Shown: positions 34,115-43,576, numbered from the stretch's first letter. The stretch is 64,000 nucleotides of DNA from an uncultured Paracoccaceae bacterium (GCA_937146765.1 CAKZRP010000050.1:1-64000), one strand, 5' to 3'. Program-made: numbers and translations. The notes: a model not told the origin generated them from the letters alone.

Positions 34115-35038
34115 ATGCAGCCAGTCAAAGGGATCGCACTGAAACTCTGTTCGGTGCTCTTGTTCATCGTCATGGCCTCGCTCATCAAGGCGACCGCGCA
34201 GCATGTGCCACCGGGGCAGGCGGTGTTCTTCCGCTCGCTCTTTGCGATGCCGGTGATTTTCACCTGGCTGGCCCTGCGTGGCGATCTCTCCACCGGCCTC
34301 AAGGTCGATTCCAAGCTCTCGCATTTCTGGCGCGGCTTTGTCGGCACCGCGGCCATGGGACTCGGCTTTGCCGGTCTTGGCCTGCTGCCCCTGCCCGAGG
34401 TGACCGCGATCGGCTATGCCGCACCGCTGCTGGTGGTGATCTTCGCCGCCATGTTCCTGGGCGAGCCGGTGGGGGTCTTCCGGCTTTCGACCGTGGCGCT
34501 GGGGCTGGTGGGCGTTCTCATCATCCTCGCCCCGCGCCTGACCCTTCTGACCAGCGAGACGGTCAAGACCACCGAGGCGGTGGGCGCGGTGCTGGTGCTG
34601 ATGGGCGCGGTCTGTGCCGCCCTCGCCCAGATCTACGTGCGCAAGCTGGTGCAGACCGAGCAGACCTCCGCCATCGTGTTTTATTTCTCGCTGACCTCGA
34701 CCCTGTTGTCGCTTTTGACCCTGCCCTTCGGCTGGGTCATCCCGGAGGCGCGCGAGGCCGGGCTGCTGGTGCTGGCCGGACTGCTGGGCGGGGCGGGGCA
34801 GATCTTCCTCACCTCCTCCTACCGCTTTGCCGGGGCCTCGGTGGTGGCGCCCTTTGACTATGCCTCGATGATCTTCGCGCTGCTGATCGGCTATTTCATC
34901 TTTGCCGAGGTGCCGACCGGGCGGATGCTCCTCGGCTCCGCCATCGTGATCGCGGCGGGCGTGCTGATCATCTGGCGCGAGAGCCGCCTCGGGCTCAAAC
35001 GCTCCAAGGCGCGCTCGGGCATGACCCCGCAGGGCTGA
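34115..35038 (+). CDS. DMT-superfamily (EamA) transporter
   Basis: The start at 34115 follows GGAAGGAC. The 307-residue protein has ten predicted helices in two EamA repeats, for example LKLCSVLLFIVMASLIKATA at the N-terminus and VVAPFDYASMIFALLIGYFI, with the repeat-typical GRMLLGSAIVIAAGVLIIWR at the end. The C-terminus is basic and cytoplasmic. EamA proteins are mostly metabolite exporters, and the substrate is not predictable. It stands alone between a divergent pair and a convergent RidA-family gene. Confidence 0.9.
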   Translation: MQPVKGIALKLCSVLLFIVMASLIKATAQHVPPGQAVFFRSLFAMPVIFTWLALRGDLSTGLKVDSKLSHFWRGFVGTAAMGLGFAGLGLLPLPEVTAIGYAAPLLVVIFAAMFLGEPVGVFRLSTVALGLVGVLIILAPRLTLLTSETVKTTEAVGAVLVLMGAVCAALAQIYVRKLVQTEQTSAIVFYFSLTSTLLSLLTLPFGWVIPEAREAGLLVLAGLLGGAGQIFLTSSYRFAGASVVAPFDYASMIFALLIGYFIFAEVPTGRMLLGSAIVIAAGVLIIWRESRLGLKRSKARSGMTPQG

Positions 35039-35122
35039 TCCCCCCGCGGCCACGCAACAGCCACCCAAGCATCAGGCCAAGGGAGCAGAAGGGAGGCAGG
35101 CAACCCCGCCTCCCTGCCGGGC

Positions 35123-35467
35123 TCAGCGCGCGGCGGTGACGATGAATTCCACCTGATAACCGGGGGTGGCCAGCTTGGCCTCGCCGCAGGCCCGCGCGGC
35201 CGGATTGGCGGGGTCGATCCAGGCGTCATAGACCGCGTTCATCCGGTCGAAATCGGCCATATCCGCCAGCCAGACGATGACCTGCAGCAGCTTGGACTTG
35301 TCGGTGCCGGCCTCTGCCAGCAGCGCATCGACCGAAGCCAGCGCGTCGCGGGTCTGGGTGGCGATATCGGCGCCCTCGGTGCCGACCTGACCGGCGAGGT
35401 AGACGGTGTCGTTGTGGATGACGATCTGGCTCATACGGGCGCCGGACTGCAGACGGGTAATGCTCAT
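35123..35467 (-). CDS. RidA-family (YjgF/YER057c/UK114) protein
   Basis: The start at 35467 is preceded by AAAGGACATCCC; longer frames are unsupported. The 114-residue protein has the trimeric chorismate-mutase-like fold motifs VIHNDTVYLAGQVGTEGADI, TRDALASVDALLAEAGTDKS, and the end segment with Arg and Cys in NPAARACGEAKLATPGYQVE. RidA-type proteins hydrolyse reactive enamines/imines. The conserved Arg before CG is present, so deaminase activity is possible. It is a single-gene unit convergent with the DMT transporter. Confidence 0.9.
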   Translation of the reverse strand: MSITRLQSGARMSQIVIHNDTVYLAGQVGTEGADIATQTRDALASVDALLAEAGTDKSKLLQVIVWLADMADFDRMNAVYDAWIDPANPAARACGEAKLATPGYQVEFIVTAAR

Positions 35468-35703
35468 GGGATGTCCTTTGAAACTGTGATGCAAATGCGA
35501 TCGCGGCGACCCTAGACCAGAACGCCGCCGCCGCCCAGAGCCTGTCTCCCGTTCCGGCCCTTCCCCTGCCGCAACAGGCCCTGGGACCGCAGAACCGGCA
35601 AAGAGGGCTGGCAAAGAGGGCTGAAATATCTGATGGTTGCGCCGAATGACCTCCGCCGCCCCCTGTGATCTGGACGTGGACGCGGAGCAGAAGCGGAGCC
35701 CGG

Positions 35704-36894
35704 ATGCGCCTGATCGTCAGTGCAGATATTCACCTCGGCTCGCCGATCCGCTCGGCGGCGCTGCGCAATCCCGCCCTGGGGGAACGCCTGCAGCGCGCCA
35801 GCCGCGATGCCTTTGCCGCCCTCGTCGATCTCGCCATTGCCGAGGCGGTGGATGCGCTGGTGCTGGCCGGCGACATCTTCGACAGCGACTACCCGGACCT
35901 GCGCGCCCGCGCCTTCCTGATCGCCCAGCTGACCCGCGCCGCCGAGGCCGGGGTCGAGACGGTGCTGATCCGGGGCAATCACGACGCCCTGCTCGACCAC
36001 CGCGCCCATGGTGACCTCGGCCCCGGCATCCACCTCCTGCATCGCGGCGCCCCGACGGTGGACATCAAGGGCTCCGCCTTCCACGGCCTGTCCTTCGAGA
36101 GCAGCCACGCCAACCGCAGCTTCTTGCCCGATTACCCCCCGCCACAGCCCGGGCGGCTCAATATCGGGCTCATGCATACCTCGCTCGACGGGGCGGCGGG
36201 CCATGATCCCTATGCGCCCTGTTCCGAAGCCGACCTGATGGCGCAGGGCTATGACCTCTGGTGCCTCGGCCATATCCACGCCCCTTTCGAGCGCCGCCGC
36301 GCCGGGGTGCTGGCGGTGATGCCCGGCATTCCGCAGCCGCGTCATTTCGGCGAGCGCCTGGGCGGCACCGCCTGCCTCATCCGCCTCGGCCCCGATGCCA
36401 GCGGTACGGAGCCGGAGGTGGAGCGCCGCCGGGTCGCCAGCCTCGGCTTTGCCGAGGTCACGGTGGATCTCACCCCCTGCGGCGACCAGCAGGAGGTGCT
36501 GCGCAGCCTGCGGGCGGGCCTGAGACAGGCGCAGGTGCCCGGACAGGACATCGCCCTGCGGCTCGGGATCCTCACCGATCGCCACGGCGGCGCGTTGCTG
36601 CGGGAACTGGCGGAGGAGGTGCTGGAGGGGCTCGAAGGGCTCTATCTCGACAAGGTGACCCTGCGCGCCCCCGTCCAGGCCCCCGGGGCGGTTGGCGACG
36701 ATCTCTTGCGGCTGATGCGGCAGGAGGTGGCGGAACCCGGCTTCCGTCAGGCCGCCCTCGACCAGCTCGAAGAGCTGCGCGCCGCCCTGCCGCCGCAGCT
36801 GGCGGCGGACTTCGGCGCCGAGGCGCTCGACGCCCTGCTGGAAGACGCCCTCAGCGAAGTGGCCCTCGCCCTCCATGCGGAGGCGGAGGAATGA
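35704..36894 (+). CDS. SbcD/YhaO-like metallophosphoesterase (DNA exonuclease family)
   Basis: The start at 35704 (MRLIVSADIHLGSPIR) gives the family N-terminus. The 396-residue protein has the five calcineurin-like phosphoesterase motifs: SADIHLG, LVLAGDIFDSD, LIRGNHD, LMHTSL and LGHIHAP, followed by a C-terminal regulatory region. It belongs to the YhaO branch rather than classical SbcD. Its partner is the large ATPase encoded next, whose start overlaps this stop (ATGA at 36891). Together they resemble Mre11/Rad50-type nuclease complexes acting on DNA ends. Confidence 0.9.
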   Translation: MRLIVSADIHLGSPIRSAALRNPALGERLQRASRDAFAALVDLAIAEAVDALVLAGDIFDSDYPDLRARAFLIAQLTRAAEAGVETVLIRGNHDALLDHRAHGDLGPGIHLLHRGAPTVDIKGSAFHGLSFESSHANRSFLPDYPPPQPGRLNIGLMHTSLDGAAGHDPYAPCSEADLMAQGYDLWCLGHIHAPFERRRAGVLAVMPGIPQPRHFGERLGGTACLIRLGPDASGTEPEVERRRVASLGFAEVTVDLTPCGDQQEVLRSLRAGLRQAQVPGQDIALRLGILTDRHGGALLRELAEEVLEGLEGLYLDKVTLRAPVQAPGAVGDDLLRLMRQEVAEPGFRQAALDQLEELRAALPPQLAADFGAEALDALLEDALSEVALALHAEAEE

Positions 36895-39800
36895 GGATCA
36901 ACCGGCTCGACCTTCTGCGCTACGGCCGGTTCAGCGGCGCGGAGATCACCTTTCCCCGCCGCCCCGGAACCCCGGATGTGACACTGGTCTACGGGCCCAA
37001 CGAGGCGGGCAAATCCACCGCCTTTCACGGCTATCTCGACCTCCTTTTCGGCCTGCGGGCCGGGGCGCACCCCTATGCCTTTCGCTATGAGCGCAGCGAC
37101 CTGCTGATCGGGGCCGAACTGGAGCTGCCCGGTCAGGGCCGCCTCACCCTGCGCCGCAATGGCAAGCGCAGCGGCTCTTTGATGGATGCGGAGGGGCGCC
37201 CCCTCTCCGACAGCCTGCTGACCAGCGCCCTGCACGGGCTCAGCCGCGAGACCTATGAGGAGCGGTTCTCCCTCAACGACAAGGGCCTGCGCGAAGGGGG
37301 CGAACGGATCGCCGCCGCCAAGGGCGATCTCGGTCAATTGCTGCACGCCGGGGTCTCCGGCCTCACCGGCATGGCCGGGGTGCTCGATGCTCTGAGCGCC
37401 CGCGCCGACCGCTTTCACAAGAAACGCGGCCGCGCGACCGAGCTGAAACAGGCGCTGGACCGGCTGGCCGAGATCCGCAAGGACCGCCGCGCCAGCCTTC
37501 TGACTGCCGAGCGCGAACAGGCGCTGACCCGCGCCACCGCCGAGGCCGCGCGCGGCTTCGAGGCAGCGGAACAGGCGTTGCGGCAGTCGCAACTGGCGCG
37601 CGCGGCCGCGCAGGCCGCACAGGTCTGGCAGGAGGAAAGCGCCCGCATCGCCGAGCTGGAGCGCGACCTTGCCACCTATCCCGACGGCCCGACCCTGCCG
37701 CCCGGTGCGGCGGAGCAGGTGGCGGCGCTGGTGGAAAAGACCGCCGCCCTGCGCACCCGCCTTGCGGAGGCGGAGGCGGAGATTGACCGCCAGCAGCTGC
37801 GTCTTGCCGCCCATCCCGAAGATCCGCAGGCGCTGCGCCTCGGGTCCGAACTCGACCGGCTCGACGCGCTGAACATCGACGGCGCGCCGCTCCTCAGCCG
37901 CGCCACCACCGCCCGCGCCGACCTCGCCCGGCGGCAGGCGGAGGCGGCGGAGCTGGCCCAACGCGCTGCCACGCTCCGCACCGACCTCGGCCTTGCCAGC
38001 GGGGACCTGCCGCTTGGCCTTGCGCAGCTTGAAACCCTCGCCGAGGCCAGCGAGACCTGCGCCCGGCTCTCGCTCCAGGCCGAGGCCGCCCGCGCCACCC
38101 AGAGGGCAGCAGCGGCGCAGCTGGGCGAGGCCCCGCCGGAGCCGCGCGACCTCACCGCCCTGCGCCGGGCCCAGGAGGCCCTGCAGCGCCTTGGCGACCT
38201 CTCCCTGCCGACGGCGGAACGCGACCGCGCCGCCGCCCGGCTCACGAGCCTCACCGCCGCCCTGCCGCAGGGCTGGCGCGACTGCGTGGCGAGGGGCCTG
38301 CCCGCGCCCGACCAGATCGAGACACTCGCCCGCCGCCTTGCCAGTGCCAGCGCCGATCTTGCCGCCGCGCGCAGGGATCTCGCCGCCCGCGCCGAGGATC
38401 TGGCCCGCGCCGAAGCGGAACATGCCGCCCTTGCCGCCCGCCCCGACACCGTGGAGCTGGCCGCCACCGAGGCCAGCCGCCGCGCCCGGGACATGGCCTG
38501 GCAGCGCCACCTCGACGTGCTCACGGCACCCAGCGCGGCGGATTTTGCCACCGCCATGGAGGCCGACGATACCGCCCGCGCCCATTACCTGTTGGGGGCG
38601 GAGGCGCGCCAGCGCCTGACCCAGGCCGAGACCATGGCGGATCAGGCCCGGGCCCGCCATCAGGCGGCGCAGGCCCGCGTCGACAGGCTCACCGCCGAAG
38701 ACGCCGCCTGTATCGCCGAAGGCGCCGCTCTGGCCGCCGCCCTCGCCCTGCCCGCGCAAAGCCCGGTCAGCGCCCTCCTGCCCCGCCATCAGGCGCTGGT
38801 CGCCGCCGCCGGTGCCCATGCCGATCTGGCCAATGCCGAAGCCGCGCTCAGCGCCAGCGCCCGCCGCCGCGCCGAAGCCGAGACCGCGCTGGCGGCCGAG
38901 GCCGCCACGCTGGACCTGCCGCTGCCCGCGGTGGAGCGCGCCCTCGCGCTGGAAGAGAGCCAGCGCGCCGCCTGGGAAAAATGGCAGCAGAACCAGGGCG
39001 CCGTGACCCGGCTGGCCTCCGCGGCGGAAGCGGCAGAGGCGGAAGCGCGCGAGGCCGCCCGCAGCCTCGCCCTTCTGGCCGAGGCGCTGCCGCTGCCCGA
39101 TCGCGAAGCCCCCGCCCTGCGCGCCGCGCTGCCGCGCCTGCGCAGCCTGGTGCAACTGCAGGAGGATCACCGCCGCCTCACCGCCCGCATTGCCGCGCTG
39201 GACAGCGCCCTCGCCGCCCTCGCCGAGAGCGCCCAACGCCTCCGGCCGCTGCTTGGACCCGCGACAGAAGCCACGCCGCAGGCTGACCCGCTGGCGGTGA
39301 TCGACGCCGCCCGCGCCCGCCATGCCAGTGCCACCCGTGCCGCCGAGATCCGCGCCGAGACGCAGGGGCGCCTGGCCGAGACCGAAGCCGCCAGGCAGGC
39401 GGACCGCAGCGCGCTCGCCGCCGCACAGCAGGACCTCGACGGCTGGTTCACCGGTCAGGCGCAGGAGGATCTGCCCCCGCGCGAGCGCATGACCCGCCTC
39501 ACGGCCCGCGACAGCCTGCGCAGCGCCCTGTCCGAGGCCGAAAGGACCCGCGAAAAGGCCCGCGCCGGGGTCGAGGCGGCGCTGTTTGACGCCGAATTGG
39601 CGCGGCTGCCCGATGTCACCCGCGCCGCCGTGCTGGAGCGCGCCACGGCAGAGGCGCAGGAGGCCCGCGACCTGGCCCGCGATGCGCTGCGCGAGGCGGA
39701 GCGGCTGCACCGGGCCGCCTTTGCCGAGGCCGACCGCAGCGATCTCGCCACCGAAGAGGCCACCCTGCTGGAAGAATTGCGCCAGGGCGCGCGCAGCGCC

Positions 39801-40271
39801 GCCCTCGCCCGGCTGGGGGGGCTGGCCGCCCGGGGCGCCCTGCGGCAACTGGCGCAGGAGCGGCGCAGCGACATGCTGCAGGACGTGGAGGAGGCCTTTG
39901 TCACCATGACCGCCCCGATGTGGACCGGCGTCGACGTCTGGAGCGAGGCAGAGGGCGAGAAGCTGGTCGGCCTCCAGCCTAGCGGCGCCAGCGTGCCGGT
40001 CGCCGATATGTCCACCGGCACCATGGGCCAGCTCTATTTCGCGCTGCGGCTGGCGGGCTATCGCGGCTTTGCCCGCGCCCCCGGCCCGCTGCCGATGATC
40101 CTCGATGACATCATGGAGACCTTCGACGACACCCGCGCCCGCGCCGCGCTCTCGCTCTGCGCCGGGATCGGCACCGTGGGTCAGGCGGTGCTCTTCACCC
40201 ATCACGCCCATCTGGTCGCGCTGGCCGAGGCGACCATCCCCGGCCTTGCCGTGGTCGAGATGCCACAGTAG
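36891..40271 (+). CDS. SbcC/YhaN-like AAA ATPase with long coiled coil
   Basis: The 1126-residue protein opens MRINRLDLLRYGRFSGAEIT with Walker A GPNEAGKST near 37, then a head segment through about 190. About 700 residues of Ala/Arg/Glu-rich coiled coil follow, then the second ATPase lobe with TGTMGQLYFALRL (signature region) and Walker B LPMILDDIMETFDD near 1070. This is the YhaN subgroup of Rad50/SMC-like ATPases, and the AEIT-style leader and GPNEAGKST are typical. It is translationally coupled to the nuclease gene. A long open frame on the opposite strand is a GC-bias shadow. Confidence 0.92.
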   Translation: MRINRLDLLRYGRFSGAEITFPRRPGTPDVTLVYGPNEAGKSTAFHGYLDLLFGLRAGAHPYAFRYERSDLLIGAELELPGQGRLTLRRNGKRSGSLMDAEGRPLSDSLLTSALHGLSRETYEERFSLNDKGLREGGERIAAAKGDLGQLLHAGVSGLTGMAGVLDALSARADRFHKKRGRATELKQALDRLAEIRKDRRASLLTAEREQALTRATAEAARGFEAAEQALRQSQLARAAAQAAQVWQEESARIAELERDLATYPDGPTLPPGAAEQVAALVEKTAALRTRLAEAEAEIDRQQLRLAAHPEDPQALRLGSELDRLDALNIDGAPLLSRATTARADLARRQAEAAELAQRAATLRTDLGLASGDLPLGLAQLETLAEASETCARLSLQAEAARATQRAAAAQLGEAPPEPRDLTALRRAQEALQRLGDLSLPTAERDRAAARLTSLTAALPQGWRDCVARGLPAPDQIETLARRLASASADLAAARRDLAARAEDLARAEAEHAALAARPDTVELAATEASRRARDMAWQRHLDVLTAPSAADFATAMEADDTARAHYLLGAEARQRLTQAETMADQARARHQAAQARVDRLTAEDAACIAEGAALAAALALPAQSPVSALLPRHQALVAAAGAHADLANAEAALSASARRRAEAETALAAEAATLDLPLPAVERALALEESQRAAWEKWQQNQGAVTRLASAAEAAEAEAREAARSLALLAEALPLPDREAPALRAALPRLRSLVQLQEDHRRLTARIAALDSALAALAESAQRLRPLLGPATEATPQADPLAVIDAARARHASATRAAEIRAETQGRLAETEAARQADRSALAAAQQDLDGWFTGQAQEDLPPRERMTRLTARDSLRSALSEAERTREKARAGVEAALFDAELARLPDVTRAAVLERATAEAQEARDLARDALREAERLHRAAFAEADRSDLATEEATLLEELRQGARSAALARLGGLAARGALRQLAQERRSDMLQDVEEAFVTMTAPMWTGVDVWSEAEGEKLVGLQPSGASVPVADMSTGTMGQLYFALRLAGYRGFARAPGPLPMILDDIMETFDDTRARAALSLCAGIGTVGQAVLFTHHAHLVALAEATIPGLAVVEMPQ

Positions 40272-40349
40272 CGCGGCAATCCCGCGCGCGCGGGACCTTG
40301 CTGCCCGCTGCCGAGTTGCACTGGCAATGGCGGCGCGGATTGACTAGCC

Positions 40350-40386
40350 AAGAGGAGGATCCTCGCGGTCCGACCGCCTCTTTCTT
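40350..40386 (+). terminator. candidate terminator after the YhaN-like gene
   Basis: AAGAGG (40350-40355) pairs with CCTCTT (40377-40382) and an inner GCGGTC/GACCGC repeat lies at 40365-40377. TTTCTTTC follows. It sits 80 bases after the ATPase stop and before the MFS gene. Confidence 0.45.
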
Positions 40387-40411
40387 TCAACCGGGACGTT
40401 AGTGACAGCGC

Positions 40412-41707
40412 ATGGTCAGACAGCTCATTCCGATTTCCGCCCTCCTCCTCGGCTCCGCGCTGCTGCTCTTTGCCGGCGGCATCCACGGGCTGATCCTGCC
40501 GGTGCGCGGCTCGCTCGAAGGCTTTTCCGCCGGCGCGCTTGGCCTTCTCGGCACCGGCTGGGCCATCGGCTATGTGGCCGGCTGCCTGATCTCGCCCCGG
40601 CTGGTGGGGGCGGTGGGCCATATCCGCACCTTCGGCGCCATGTGCGCATTGGCGGCGGTGGCGATCCTGCTGCAGGCGCTGATCGTGCATCCCGCGGCCT
40701 GGGTGCCGGTGCGGGCGATCTCCGGCTTCTGCTTTGCCGGGGCGGCGATGATCGTGGAAAGCTGGCTCAACGAACGCGCCCAGCCCGCCACCCGGGGCAC
40801 CATCTTCGGGGTCTATTCGATGGTGAACCTCTCGGCGGTCACCGCCGGGCAGATGGCGATTTCGCTGGGCGATGCCTCGGGGTTCTTGTTCTTTGCCATC
40901 GGCGCCATGGTCTATTGCCTGGCGCTGATCCCCACCGCGCTCTCCACCTCCGCCTCGCCGGCGCCGCTCACCTCGGTGCGGCTCGACATTCCCGCCCTCT
41001 GGCGCAATTCGCCGGTGGCGGTGGTGGCGGTCTTTCTCGTCGGTATCTCCAACGCCTCCTTCGGCACCCTGGCGGCGGTCTATGCCGACCGGGTCGGGCT
41101 GACGCTGACGGCGGTGGCGCTCTTTGCCAGTATCCCGGTGCTGGCCGGGGCGCTGGCGCAGGTGCCCATCGGCTTTGCCTCCGACCGGATGGACCGGCGC
41201 AAGGTGCTCATCGGCACCGCCGTGGTGGCGCTTTCGGCCGATCTCGCCTTTGTGCTGCTGATGCCCGAGGGGCGGATGCTGAACCTGGCGCTGGTCGGTC
41301 TCTTCGGCGCGGCGATCTTTGCGATGTATCCGGTGATTGTCGCCCATGCCAATGACCATGCCGCCCCGGGCACCGCGATCCAGGTCTCCGGCGGGTTGCT
41401 GATGGTCTACGGTCTCGGCTCCATCGTCGGGCCGCTGGTGGCCGGCCTCGCCATGGCCGAGCTGGGCCCGCGCGGCCTCTTCATGACCACGGTGCTGGCG
41501 CATGTGGTGATGATCTCTTTCACCCTGTGGCGGATCTCGGTCAAGGCAGCGGTGCCGGAGGCGGACAAGACAGCCTTCCGCATGACCGTCTCCGCCCGTG
41601 CCGCCACGCCGGAAACCGCGGCCCTCGCCGCCGGGGCCAAGACCACGGTCCCGGAGGATGCCCCCGCCCCCCGCACCGAAGAGGCCGACCGCCCGCGCCC
41701 CGAATGA
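40412..41707 (+). CDS. MFS transporter (YcaD-like)
   Basis: The 431-residue protein has twelve predicted helices in two halves: LIPISALLLGSALLLFAGGI at the start, WVPVRAISGFCFAGAAMIVE and RGTIFGVYSMVNLSAVTAGQ in the N-terminal half, and the inter-helix motif GFASDRMDRRKVLIG in the C-terminal half. It ends in a long hydrophilic tail (about 395-431) rich in Pro and Ala. The MIVESWLNERAQPATRG signature is typical of the YcaD branch. Substrate unknown. A strong bidirectional terminator follows. Confidence 0.9.
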   Translation: MVRQLIPISALLLGSALLLFAGGIHGLILPVRGSLEGFSAGALGLLGTGWAIGYVAGCLISPRLVGAVGHIRTFGAMCALAAVAILLQALIVHPAAWVPVRAISGFCFAGAAMIVESWLNERAQPATRGTIFGVYSMVNLSAVTAGQMAISLGDASGFLFFAIGAMVYCLALIPTALSTSASPAPLTSVRLDIPALWRNSPVAVVAVFLVGISNASFGTLAAVYADRVGLTLTAVALFASIPVLAGALAQVPIGFASDRMDRRKVLIGTAVVALSADLAFVLLMPEGRMLNLALVGLFGAAIFAMYPVIVAHANDHAAPGTAIQVSGGLLMVYGLGSIVGPLVAGLAMAELGPRGLFMTTVLAHVVMISFTLWRISVKAAVPEADKTAFRMTVSARAATPETAALAAGAKTTVPEDAPAPRTEEADRPRPE

Positions 41708-41730
41708 GCCTTTGCCATCGCGCAAAAAAA

Positions 41731-41760
41731 GACCCCCCGGCAGGAGGCTGCCGGGGGGTC
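41731..41760. terminator. strong bidirectional rho-independent terminator
   Basis: A perfect 12-pair stem (GACCCCCCGGCA at 41731-41742, TGCCGGGGGGTC at 41749-41760) with a six-base loop is preceded by seven A (41724-41730) and followed by TTT. It lies between the convergent MFS and symporter genes and would end transcription from both sides. Confidence 0.9.
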
Positions 41761-41782
41761 TTTCGGTTTCTGACTTCCGCGC

Positions 41783-43264
41783 TCAGCCCGCCTTGACGGC
41801 CCGGCCCGCAGTGACGGTGCCGCCTTCGGAGACAAACCCTTCGGTCACTTCCTTGCTGGGACGGGTCACCAGGCTCACGCCGACAAACAGCAGGGTGGAG
41901 ACCGGCAGACCCAGAATGCCCGCGTTATAGCCAAAGAGCTTGTTGCCCGTCAGATACATCACGATCACGAAGAGCCCGCCGCCCGCGATCGAGGCCAGAG
42001 CCCCCGCCGCCGTGCCGCGCTTCCAGAAGAAGGCGCCGACGATGGCTGGCACAGTAACCACCAGACCCGCAGAGGCCGCCACCGACAGGATCGAGATCAG
42101 GCTCAGCTCCATCGCCGCAAAGCCAAGCGCCAGAAGGGAGATCACCGGGATCACCAGCTTGCCGACCCAGAGCTGACGGTGATCGGACTGATCGCCGCTC
42201 ACATTGCCATAGACGTCGCGCGCCACCATGGAGGAGAGCGTCAGCAGGATCGAGTCGATGGTGGAAACCGCAGCGGCCAGAATGCCCACCATCACGATCA
42301 CGCCAAGGACGGGCGGCACGAAGTCGGACGCCAAGAGCACCGAGGTCGCCAGATCCGGGCTCGCCAGTTCGGGGAAGGCGACAAAGGCGGAAAAGCCCCA
42401 GATCACCGAAACCAGCGTGTAGATCAGACCAAAGCAGAGGAAGATCAGCAGCATCCGGCGCAGCGCGCCCAGGGATTCCGGCATGAACAGACGCTGGCTC
42501 ACCTGCGGGTTCGAGATCGAGAAGAAGAACCAGGGGATTGTCAGCCCGATAAAGGTCTGCAGGCTGAACAGCCCCGGCCCCGGCACGGTCAGCATCTCGG
42601 GCTTGCGCTCGGCAACGGTGGCGAACATGGCGTTGAAGCCGCCCAGTTCGCTGACCACCAGAATGGCCACAAGGGCGGAGGCGACGATCATCACCAGCGC
42701 CTGCAAACTATCGGTCCACATGACCGAACGGATGCCCGCCACATAGGAGAAGAAGATCGCCAGCACGGTGGCAATCAAAAGACCGACGCCAAAGGAAATC
42801 CCGCCCTCGGTCATGCCGGAAACCAGATAGCCAACGCCGGAGAGCTGCACGGCGGAATAGGGGATCAGGAAGACGCAGCTGACCACCGCCGCCGCAATCG
42901 CCACCCATTTGCTGCCATAGCGCGCGCCGAGCATTTCCGAAGGGGTGACAAAGCCGTATTTCTTGCCCGCCGCCCAGAAGCGCGGACCAAAGATCGCCAC
43001 CAGCGAGACGCCGGCGAAATAGACGATCTCGAACCCAAGTGCGCCGACGCCGCCCTTGTAGGTGAGGCCCGCAAGCCCGACCATCATGAAGGCGGAATAG
43101 GTGGTGGCCGAATAGCTCAGCGCCGAGACCACGCCGCCCATGCTGCGCCCGCCGAGGAAATAGTCCGACATGGTGGTGGACTTGCCCGCCCGCGACATCA
43201 TCGCGACGACGATGGAGATCACCACATAGGCGGCGATGCCGTACCAGATGAACGACTGGCTCAT
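41783..43264 (-). CDS. sodium:solute symporter (SSS family)
   Basis: The 493-residue protein has thirteen predicted helices and SSS family signatures: SDYFLGGRSMGGVVSALSYS near the N-terminus, GFVTPSEMLGARYGSKWVAI, and the sodium-site region VGILAAAVSTIDSILLTLSS in the middle. It imports a small organic solute with sodium. Placed at the 3' side of the nicotinate genes on the same strand, it is a candidate nicotinate or related acid importer; characterised nic clusters use an MFS protein instead. It overlaps the small gene upstream by four bases. Confidence 0.92.
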   Translation of the reverse strand: MSQSFIWYGIAAYVVISIVVAMMSRAGKSTTMSDYFLGGRSMGGVVSALSYSATTYSAFMMVGLAGLTYKGGVGALGFEIVYFAGVSLVAIFGPRFWAAGKKYGFVTPSEMLGARYGSKWVAIAAAVVSCVFLIPYSAVQLSGVGYLVSGMTEGGISFGVGLLIATVLAIFFSYVAGIRSVMWTDSLQALVMIVASALVAILVVSELGGFNAMFATVAERKPEMLTVPGPGLFSLQTFIGLTIPWFFFSISNPQVSQRLFMPESLGALRRMLLIFLCFGLIYTLVSVIWGFSAFVAFPELASPDLATSVLLASDFVPPVLGVIVMVGILAAAVSTIDSILLTLSSMVARDVYGNVSGDQSDHRQLWVGKLVIPVISLLALGFAAMELSLISILSVAASAGLVVTVPAIVGAFFWKRGTAAGALASIAGGGLFVIVMYLTGNKLFGYNAGILGLPVSTLLFVGVSLVTRPSKEVTEGFVSEGGTVTAGRAVKAG

Positions 43265-43446
43265 TGGTCGTCCTCCGAGAAAGAGGCGGTCGCCAGCGCG
43301 TTCAGCACAATGATGGCGACCCCGGCAAGGGTCCAGAAAAGAAAGGCTCCGGTCCAGCTCGGCGTGTCACCGAGCAGGCCATAGGGCACGGCATAGCAGG
43401 CCAGAATGACCAGCCCTACCAGCCACAGGGATACTGTACGTAGCAT
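43261..43446 (-). CDS. small two-helix membrane protein, putative symporter subunit (61 aa)
   Basis: The start is ATG 43446 (MLRTVSLWLVGLVILACYAV), with GGGAG a little upstream; a longer frame to 43503 begins with an unlikely basic leader. The protein has two hydrophobic segments (about 5-22 and 32-52, FLFWTLAGVAIIVLNALATA) and an acidic C-terminus. Small DUF3311/DUF997-like proteins are often encoded directly before SSS symporters and probably form part of the transporter. Its stop overlaps the symporter start (43261-43264). Confidence 0.75.
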   Translation of the reverse strand: MLRTVSLWLVGLVILACYAVPYGLLGDTPSWTGAFLFWTLAGVAIIVLNALATASFSEDDQ

Positions 43447-43531
43447 TAGTCTGCGCTCCCGTTGGATTGTTGTAGGTGTAGGGGATCGGGGGCTTGATCG
43501 CACCCCTTATTCACTATTGGGGTCCGGGTTA

Positions 43532-43557
43532 CCCTGCGGGCGCATAGGCGCGCAGGG
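43532..43557. repeat. inverted repeat between nicF and the symporter unit
   Basis: CCCTGCG (43532-43538) and CGCAGGG (43551-43557) form a seven-pair stem with a 12-base loop, just after the nicF stop on the minus strand. No T-run follows, so it may be an mRNA processing or stability hairpin rather than a terminator. Confidence 0.35.
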
Positions 43558-43576
43558 CTCCGGTGAGACCCGTTTC

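Noticed and set aside
36747..40211. 1154-codon open frame on the minus strand opposite the YhaN-like gene
   Set aside because: It is low-complexity Gly/Arg/Ala-rich with no recognisable motif and mirrors the GC codon bias of the real gene, which has Walker A and B motifs.
40280..40295. 16-base palindrome TCCCGCGCGCGCGGGA after the YhaN-like gene
   Set aside because: It is a simple CG alternation expected by chance in this base composition, with no T-run or flanking structure.
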